Below, piece after piece: positions 11,191-15,494 of a DNA stretch of 15,494 bases (position 1 is its first letter; each line of letters opens with the position of its first letter). The translations under genes and the position numbers were made by a program. Under the pieces are notes generated by a model. It did no database searches, was not told the origin of the DNA, and saw only the letters and a program-made list of their open reading frames with translations. Source of the DNA: Meridianimarinicoccus sp044221805 (GTDB lineage Bacteria; Pseudomonadota; Alphaproteobacteria; Rhodobacterales; Rhodobacteraceae); NCBI GenBank assembly GCA_044221805.1, contig JBGAOK010000085.1:1-15494 (forward strand). The letters run 5' to 3'.

Positions 11191-11541
11191 ATGATCCCTG
11201 CCCTTGCCACCCTGCTTGCCTGCCAGCTGGCCGGCGAGATCACCGTCCGCGCCCTTGGCCTGCCGCTGCCCGGTCCGGTCCTGGGCATGCTGCTGCTGGC
11301 CGCCCTGCTGCTGGGCTTCCCCCGGCTGGTGCAGGCGATCCGCACCACCGCCGAGGGGCTGCTGTCCCACCTGTCGCTGCTGTTCGTGCCCGCCGGCACT
11401 GGCATCGTCGCCCATCTCGACCGGCTGGGACCGGACGGGCCGGCGTTGGCGGCGGCCATCGTCGGGTCGACCGTAATCGGCCTGGCGGTCACCGTGCTGA
11501 CCTTCACCACGGTCTCGCGGCTGACCCGGCGGGGTGGCTGA
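11191..11541 (+). CDS. lrgA: CidA/LrgA family membrane protein
   Basis: This 116-residue holin-like protein is of the CidA/LrgA family. Family members were described as modulators of murein hydrolase export or cell lysis, and relatives have since been linked to small-carboxylate transport. Signatures are LPLPGPVLGMLLL (from residue 24) and SLLFVPAGTGIV (62-73), with about four hydrophobic segments. The ATG at 11191 has a Shine-Dalgarno-like GGAG at 11181-11184. The longer open frame back to 11122 adds Arg/Pro-rich non-family sequence. A possible -10 (TAGACT, 11160-11165) lies just upstream, but no convincing -35 was found. It is followed by lrgB with a 3-base gap. Its position between cobN and cobO is unexplained. 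Confidence 0.88.
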   Translation: MIPALATLLACQLAGEITVRALGLPLPGPVLGMLLLAALLLGFPRLVQAIRTTAEGLLSHLSLLFVPAGTGIVAHLDRLGPDGPALAAAIVGSTVIGLAVTVLTFTTVSRLTRRGG

Positions 11542-11544
11542 GCC

Positions 11545-12261
11545 ATGGAGGACGCGTTCCGGATCTGGGTCTACCTGCGCTCCGAGCCGCTGCTCTGGCT
11601 GACCCTGACGCTCGTCGCCTATGCCATCGGCGACGCGCTGTTCCGCGCCTCGGGCCGCCGGCCGCTGGTCAACCCGGTGCTGATCGCCATGGTGATCCTG
11701 TCGGCCCTGCTGCTGGCGACCGGAACCGACTACGCCACCTATTTCGAGGGCGCGCAGTTCGTGCATTTCATGCTCGGTCCGGCCACCGTGGCGCTGGCGC
11801 TGCCGCTTTACGGCAACCGCCGCCATATCCTCGCCACCGCGGTGCCGATGGCGGCGGCGCTGGTGGCGGGATCGCTGGTGACGATGCTGACCGCCGCCGG
11901 CATCGGCATGGTCATGGGCCTGAGCGATGTGGCGCTGATGTCGCTGGTGCCGAAGGCGGTGACCTCCCCGGTCGCCATCGGCATCGCCGAGAAGATCGGC
12001 GGCGCCCCCGGCCTGACCGCGCCGCTGGTGATCTTGACCGGGATCTTCGGCGCGGTGATCGTGACCCCATTCTTCAACCGGATGAGAATCCGCGACTACC
12101 GCGCCCGCGGCTTCGCCACCGGTGCCATGTGTCACGGCATCGGCACCGCGCGGGCCTTCCAGGTCGACCCGACCGCCGGCGCCTTCGCCGGCATCGGCAT
12201 GGCGCTGAACGCGATCTTCACCGCCTTTGCCGCGCCGGTCCTGGTCGGCTGGCTGTTCTGA
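11545..12261 (+). CDS. lrgB: LrgB family membrane protein
   Basis: This 238-residue polytopic membrane protein is the usual partner of LrgA/CidA. Conserved blocks are GPATVALALPLY (78-89), PKAVTSPVAIGIAE (136-149) and CHGIGTARA (196-204). These match the LrgB/CidB/plant PLGG1 family, whose best-supported roles are transport of small carboxylates (plastid glycolate/glycerate in plants; pyruvate has been reported in bacteria). Length and topology are normal. Its ATG is 3 bases after the lrgA stop, implying translational coupling and a two-component LrgAB system. The substrate here cannot be read from the sequence. Confidence 0.92.
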   Translation: MEDAFRIWVYLRSEPLLWLTLTLVAYAIGDALFRASGRRPLVNPVLIAMVILSALLLATGTDYATYFEGAQFVHFMLGPATVALALPLYGNRRHILATAVPMAAALVAGSLVTMLTAAGIGMVMGLSDVALMSLVPKAVTSPVAIGIAEKIGGAPGLTAPLVILTGIFGAVIVTPFFNRMRIRDYRARGFATGAMCHGIGTARAFQVDPTAGAFAGIGMALNAIFTAFAAPVLVGWLF

Positions 12262-12282
12262 GCCCTCCCGGCACCGGGCGGG

Positions 12283-12310
12283 ATGGACGCCGCCGCCCGG
12301 TCGCCTATGC
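12283..12310 (+). promoter_or_regulatory. Possible cobO promoter
   Basis: TATGCT (12305-12310) resembles a -10 and lies 27 bases before the cobO ATG, with ATGGAC (12283-12288) as a weak -35 at 16 bases. The match is modest. If real, cobO would be transcribed separately from lrgAB. Confidence 0.3.
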
Positions 12311-12337
12311 TGGCCCCCTGCCGCCGAGGAGACCCCG

Positions 12338-12967
12338 ATGTCCGAACACCCCGAGCCGCCCGAGACCGACCTGGCCCGCCACGCCGCCAAGATGGCCAAG
12401 AAGAAGACCGCCCGCGACAAGATCATGGCGACCAAGTCCGGCGAGAAGGGTCTGATCATCGTCCACACCGGCAAGGGCAAGGGCAAGTCCACGGCCGCCT
12501 TCGGGATGATCTTCCGCTGCATCGCCCATGGCATGCCCTCGGCGGTGGTGCAGTTCATCAAGGGCGGCATGGCCACCGGCGAACGCGACCTGATCCAGCG
12601 CCACTTCGCCGATCTCTGCGCCTTCCACACCATGGGCGAGGGCTTCACCTGGGAAACCCAGGACCGCGCCCGCGACATCGAGGCGGCCCGCGCCGCCTGG
12701 GAGACGGCCAAGGACCTGATCCGCGACCCGCGCCACCGCATGGTGCTGCTGGACGAGATCAACATTGCGCTGCGCTACGACTATCTCGACGCGGCCGAGG
12801 TAGCGGCCTTCCTCACCGCCGAGAAGCCGGCGATGACCCATGTGGTGCTGACCGGCCGCAACGCCCCCGAGGCGCTGATCGCGATCGCCGACCTGGTGAC
12901 CGAGATGGAACTGGTCAAGCACCCGTTCCGCGCCGGGATCAAGGCCCAGCAGGGGGTCGAGTTCTAG
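12338..12967 (+). CDS. cobO: Cob(I)yrinic acid a,c-diamide adenosyltransferase CobO
   Basis: This 209-residue CobA/CobO/BtuR-family enzyme transfers the 5'-deoxyadenosyl group of ATP to the reduced cobalt of corrinoids, making the adenosylated intermediate on the way to adenosylcobalamin. The P-loop TGKGKGKSTAAFG starts at residue 44, and VLLDEINIAL (136-145) supplies the Walker B-like element. The C-terminus KHPFRAGIKAQQGVEF is typical of the family, as is the Lys-rich N-terminal segment KMAKKKTARDKIM. The ATG at 12338 follows GAGGAG (12326-12331). The open frame to 12227 is a shadow of the lrgB end. It lies 76 bases after lrgB on the same strand, so it may be co-transcribed or have its own weak promoter. 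Confidence 0.96.
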   Translation: MSEHPEPPETDLARHAAKMAKKKTARDKIMATKSGEKGLIIVHTGKGKGKSTAAFGMIFRCIAHGMPSAVVQFIKGGMATGERDLIQRHFADLCAFHTMGEGFTWETQDRARDIEAARAAWETAKDLIRDPRHRMVLLDEINIALRYDYLDAAEVAAFLTAEKPAMTHVVLTGRNAPEALIAIADLVTEMELVKHPFRAGIKAQQGVEF

Positions 12968-13210
12968 CCGTCCCGCCAGCGCCGGAGCGGGGAGGACGCC
13001 GGGACGCAGACCCTGCAGACCCAGACGCGCGTCCGTCGCCGCCTGTGCTGTCCACGCCCAGCCCCGCCGCCGCCCGGCGCCTGCAAGGCGCTGCCCGGAC
13101 CCGCTCGACCATGCCACCACTCGGGCGACCGAAATCCGTTCACGCCAGGACATCGCCCGACCGGCGCCCAGGCCCGGCCCACCTCCGGCGGGCCCGCGCG
13201 GCCCCACCGG

Positions 13211-13381
13211 GACCACCGTTCCGCCTCACCTGGTTCCGGGCGAGCCTTTTCCGGGGCTCCGCCCGTCCGGCGCTCCGAGCCGGGTGACGATGGCTCCAGT
13301 GGACGGCTTCGCCGGCAAAGGGGCCACGGTCCCGCCTCACCGATTTCTGGGCGCGCCTTTTCCGGGGCTCCGCCCGTTCGC
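13211..13381. repeat. Two copies of a ~60-bp imperfect direct repeat, 111 bp apart
   Basis: Bases 13211-13270 and 13322-13381 match at about 50 of 60 positions. The core GCCTTTTCCGGGGCTCCGCC is identical in both copies (13244-13263 and 13355-13374). There are no flanking inverted repeats or coding signs of an insertion sequence. It may be a miniature or decayed intergenic element. Confidence 0.75.
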
Positions 13382-13385
13382 GGCT

Positions 13386-13408
13386 GGAACGCTCCCCCGG
13401 AGCGTTCC
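13386..13408. repeat. Perfect 10-bp hairpin
   Basis: GGAACGCTCC (13386-13395) and GGAGCGTTCC (13399-13408) are exact reverse complements around a CCC loop. No T-run follows on either strand, so this is not a standard intrinsic terminator. It lies in the spacer downstream of both cobO and the FAD oxidoreductase gene, which are convergent, so a transcript-end role is possible. Confidence 0.6.
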
Positions 13409-13420
13409 CGGGACGCCGCT

Positions 13421-13459
13421 CACCCCTTCTTCTTGGCTCAAATACTCCCGCCGGAGGCG
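13421..13459 (-). repeat. Rhodobacteral-type intergenic motif
   Basis: Read on the minus strand the stretch contains GCCTCCGGCGGGAGTATTTG followed by AGCCAAGAAGAAG. I recall closely similar sequence recurring between genes in many Rhodobacteraceae genomes. The recurrence comes from memory and not from this window, which has a single copy. Its function is unknown to me. Confidence 0.45.
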
Positions 13460-13558
13460 CGCCGCGAGGCACGCGCGGCGCCCGGCCCAACGGGATGAGC
13501 GGCCGCGTCCGCGGCGGCGAAGACGGGCGGGAGCCGCCTGCCCCCGAGGGGATCGGCC

Positions 13559-14620
13559 TCAGAGATTGTCCTCGACCCGGAAGCCGCCGGGGATCGCGTC
13601 CCGGCCCTGCAGCACCAGATCCGCCATCACCACGGCCACCTTCGGCGCGATGCCAAAGCCGATCTTGAAGCCGCCATTGGCGATGAAATGCCCCGGCCGC
13701 CCCGGCCAGGGGCCCAGCATCGGCGCCCGGCTCCGCGACCGTGGCCGGACCCCGGCCCAGCGCTCGATCACCGGCGCCCCCGACAGGGCCGGGCAGACCG
13801 CCACCGCCCGCTCGAGCAAGGCGTCGAGCGCCGCATCTGTTGCCGCCGGATCGTCGAACACCCGCTCGCTGGTCGACCCGATCGCCACCGTGCCGTCGGC
13901 ATGGGGCACGATGTGAACCCCGTCCGCGAAAATCTGTGGCGCATCGCGCCGGTCAAGCGCCAGCAGCGCAGCCTGCCCCTTGACCCCGCAACCGACATCC
14001 CGGCCGGCCGCCGCCCCCAGCGCGGCCAGTCCCCGGTACCCGGTCGCCCAGACCACCGGCCCGCCGCCAGGCTCGCCGAACCGATCGCTGCCCCGCTCGA
14101 TCCGCCCCCCCAGCACCGTGACGGCCGCCGCCAGCGCCCGCATCCCGGCCCGGGGGTTCAGCCGGGCGCTCAGCGTGTCGAGAATCACCTGCCCGGTGGG
14201 CGAGGCCGGCACCCAGTCCCCCCAGGCGCCCGCGGGGCCGATGTCCCACGCGCCAACCCCCTGCCACAGATCCCGCGCCGTGGCGCTTCTCGTCCGGGCC
14301 AGATCCAGCGCGGCCGCATCCGCGACCGGTTGCAGCCGGCCCAGCCGGGCATAACCGCTCGACTGGCCCGAGACGGCCTCGATCCCCGCCCACCAGGCGG
14401 GCGCCATCGCCAGGGCGTCGAACTGGAAGGCCTTCTTCGCATTCCAGCCCTCGGGCACATGGGGGGCCAGCGCGCCGACCAGCCCGCCGCTCGCCCCCGC
14501 CCCGACACCGTCCGGGTCGACCACGACCACCCGCGCCCCGCGCCGGGCGCAGGCATAGGCGATGGACAGGCCGAACACCCCGGCCCCCATCACGGTCACC
14601 TCTGCCGCCATCTGCGCCAT
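13559..14620 (-). CDS. DAO-family FAD-dependent oxidoreductase, likely counterpart of the MnmC oxidoreductase domain
   Basis: This 353-residue flavoprotein begins with the dinucleotide fold VTVMGAGVFG (GxGxxG at 12-17), followed by VVVVDPD and the GASGGLVGALAPH segment typical of D-amino-acid-oxidase-like enzymes. The C-terminal RWAGVRPRSRSRAPMLGP and ANGGFKIGFGIAPKVA complete the FAD-binding fold. In E. coli MnmC the same kind of domain oxidatively removes the carboxymethyl group from cmnm5s2U34 in tRNA, and the methyltransferase domain then acts. Here the methyltransferase (mnmD) is the divergent neighbour, so this is a good candidate for the oxidase half. The ATG at 14620 has GGAAGGGG in front; an in-frame ATG at 14611 is less well placed. 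It could instead be a glycine- or amino-acid oxidase unrelated to tRNA. Confidence 0.85.
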   Translation of the reverse strand: MAQMAAEVTVMGAGVFGLSIAYACARRGARVVVVDPDGVGAGASGGLVGALAPHVPEGWNAKKAFQFDALAMAPAWWAGIEAVSGQSSGYARLGRLQPVADAAALDLARTRSATARDLWQGVGAWDIGPAGAWGDWVPASPTGQVILDTLSARLNPRAGMRALAAAVTVLGGRIERGSDRFGEPGGGPVVWATGYRGLAALGAAAGRDVGCGVKGQAALLALDRRDAPQIFADGVHIVPHADGTVAIGSTSERVFDDPAATDAALDALLERAVAVCPALSGAPVIERWAGVRPRSRSRAPMLGPWPGRPGHFIANGGFKIGFGIAPKVAVVMADLVLQGRDAIPGGFRVEDNL

Positions 14621-14650
14621 CGGGCCCCTTCCGCTTCATGACAGTTTTCC

Positions 14651-14668
14651 GACAAGGGTACCTTTGTC
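14651..14668. promoter_or_regulatory. 18-bp near-palindrome in the divergent spacer, candidate operator
   Basis: GACAAGGGTACCTTTGTC is self-complementary apart from one G/T pair. It lies 31 bases from the oxidoreductase start and 59 bases from the mnmD start. Symmetry and location suggest a dimeric regulator site. The regulator is unknown. Confidence 0.35.
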
Positions 14669-14680
14669 CCATTGCAGCGC

Positions 14681-14706
14681 GGGACGGAATGTCGGACATA
14701 GGTCCC
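14681..14706. repeat. Nested inverted repeat upstream of mnmD
   Basis: ATGTC-G-GACAT (14689-14699) is a perfect palindrome. It is flanked by GGGAC (14681-14685) and GTCCC (14702-14706), giving a two-tier inverted repeat about 20 bases before the mnmD ATG. It could be a second operator or a leader-RNA hairpin. Confidence 0.35.
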
Positions 14707-14726
14707 ATAACCTGCAGGTCAGATAC

Positions 14727-15398
14727 ATGACAGGGCACTCGGCCGACATCGAATGGAAACCGGACGGGGTTCCGGTGTCTCGGGTCTTCGACGATCCCTA
14801 TTATTCCCTCGAGGACGGACTGGCCGAGACGCGCCATGTCTTCCTCGCCGGCAACGAGCTTCCCGACCGCTTCGTCCCGGGCTTCCGGATCGCCGAACTG
14901 GGCTTCGGCACCGGGCTGAACCTGTTCGCCGCGCTTCTGGCCTGGCGCCGGGCCGGCATCACCGGACGGCTCGGCTATACCGGCTTCGAGGCCTATCCGC
15001 TCTCCGCCGACGAGATGGACATGGCGCTCCGGGCGTTTCCCGAAATCCACGCCGTCGCCGGGCCGGTGCTGGCGGCCTGGGACGCCGGCGAGACGCACAT
15101 CGTGACCGACGATCTGGATGCCGAGATCCTGATCGGCGATGCGCGCGAGACGCTGCCACGCTGGCAGGGCCTGGCCGATGCCTGGTTCCTGGACGGCTTC
15201 GCCCCCGCCCGCAACCCCGAGCTGTGGGAGACCCGGCTGCTGGTCGAGGTGGCGCTGCACACCGCGCCGCAGGGAACCTGCGCCACCTATTCCGCCGCGG
15301 GCGAGGTCCGCCGCGGGCTCGAGGCCGCCGGTTTCGCCGTCGCCCGGGTGCCGGGCTTCGGGCGCAAGCGCCACATGACCATCGGCCGCCGGCTCTGA
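14727..15398 (+). CDS. mnmD: tRNA 5-(methylaminomethyl)-2-thiouridine methyltransferase MnmD
   Basis: This 223-residue stand-alone version of the N-terminal methyltransferase domain of MnmC makes mnm5s2U at the wobble position of tRNAs by transfer from S-adenosylmethionine. Family signatures are VFDDPYYSLEDGLAETRHVF near the N-terminus, a SAM-binding ELGFGTGLNLF (57-67), and the characteristic DGFAPARNPELW (156-167). The end, VPGFGRKRHMTIGRRL, is also typical. The ATG at 14727 gives a normal family N-terminus. The open frame to 14562 overlaps the divergent oxidoreductase gene and is not family-like. Only a weak ribosome binding site is visible. It is divergent from the FAD oxidoreductase across a 106-bp spacer containing palindromes. 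Confidence 0.92.
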   Translation: MTGHSADIEWKPDGVPVSRVFDDPYYSLEDGLAETRHVFLAGNELPDRFVPGFRIAELGFGTGLNLFAALLAWRRAGITGRLGYTGFEAYPLSADEMDMALRAFPEIHAVAGPVLAAWDAGETHIVTDDLDAEILIGDARETLPRWQGLADAWFLDGFAPARNPELWETRLLVEVALHTAPQGTCATYSAAGEVRRGLEAAGFAVARVPGFGRKRHMTIGRRL

Positions 15399-15494
15399 CC
15401 GCGCCGCCCCGGCGCGCGAACGGCCCGGCCGCGCCGCCCCTGCCACCTCGCAGCCCAGCGTGACCCGGCCGGGCCGGGAGCCTCCGCCGCGCGC

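Larger units (their letters stand above)
12968..13558. other. Non-coding spacer of about 590 bp with repeats
   Basis: No frame on either strand has family-like protein text. The open frames here are Arg/Pro-rich shadows. It contains a loose hairpin just after cobO (CGTCCCG 12969-12975 / CGGGACG 13000-13006), two copies of a 60-bp imperfect repeat, a perfect short hairpin and the rhodobacteral-type motif, listed separately. Confidence 0.6.

Noticed and set aside
12969..13006. Terminator after cobO
   Set aside because: The 7-bp arms are separated by a 24-base loop and no T-run follows, so I do not call it a terminator.
13140..13490. A 116-residue minus-strand frame with an internal protein repeat (RAEPRKR twice)
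   Set aside because: The repeat follows from the 111-bp DNA spacing being a multiple of 3. The rest is Arg/Pro/Gly-rich with no ribosome binding site or family resemblance.
13953..15446. A 497-residue minus-strand open frame across the oxidoreductase and mnmD
   Set aside because: It spans two recognised genes in other frames and has Gly/Arg-rich shadow composition.
15399..15494. Final 96 bases after mnmD
   Set aside because: Very GC-rich with short self-complementary runs such as CCCGGCCGGGCCGGG, but no gene, clear terminator or motif could be supported before the window ends.

Overview
The window is very GC-rich (roughly 70% by eye). Its gene families and intergenic style fit a Rhodobacterales alphaproteobacterium (Rhodobacteraceae): an Ala-rich SMC of about 1150 residues, the aerobic cobalamin genes cobW/cobN/cobO with CbtAB and a DUF1636 protein, CTTGAC-type promoters, and an intergenic motif around 13421-13459 that I associate with this group. 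Species cannot be determined from the sequence alone.

Layout, left to right. (1) 1-424: debris of lower GC, comprising the last 27 codons of an unrecognised gene and a decayed HNH-endonuclease remnant. (2) 474-3935, minus: smc, chromosome segregation ATPase, with a good TTGACA-N17-GATCAT promoter. (3) 4115-12967: a cobalamin (B12) region. A textbook cobalamin riboswitch (about 4150-4337) precedes cbtB and cbtA (cobalt uptake), then cobW (metallochaperone-type GTPase, very His/Asp-rich) and cobN (large cobaltochelatase subunit). After an oppositely oriented small lipoprotein and an lrgA-lrgB membrane pair comes cobO (cob(I)alamin-type adenosyltransferase). A DUF1636 (thioredoxin-like 2Fe-2S type) gene lies on the opposite strand between cbtA and cobW, its start codon 24 bp from that of cobW. 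(4) 12968-13558: a non-coding stretch with a 60-bp imperfect direct repeat, a perfect hairpin and the rhodobacteral-type motif. (5) 13559-15398: a divergent pair, a DAO-family FAD oxidoreductase (minus) and MnmD (plus). These correspond to the two halves of the fused E. coli tRNA-modification enzyme MnmC. The last 96 bases hold nothing I recognise.

How the genes work together: low B12 should relieve the riboswitch and raise CbtAB (Co2+ import). CobW may deliver or buffer Co2+, CobN (with CobS/CobT encoded elsewhere) inserts it into hydrogenobyrinate a,c-diamide, and CobO adenosylates the product. The DUF1636 gene and lrgAB are the parts of the cluster whose role is not explained by known B12 biochemistry. 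No CRISPR array, tRNA, rRNA, IS element or complete prophage was seen. The most interesting points are the antisense DUF1636 gene inside a riboswitch-led cluster, lrgAB between cobN and cobO, and the split divergent MnmC pair with palindromes in its shared spacer.
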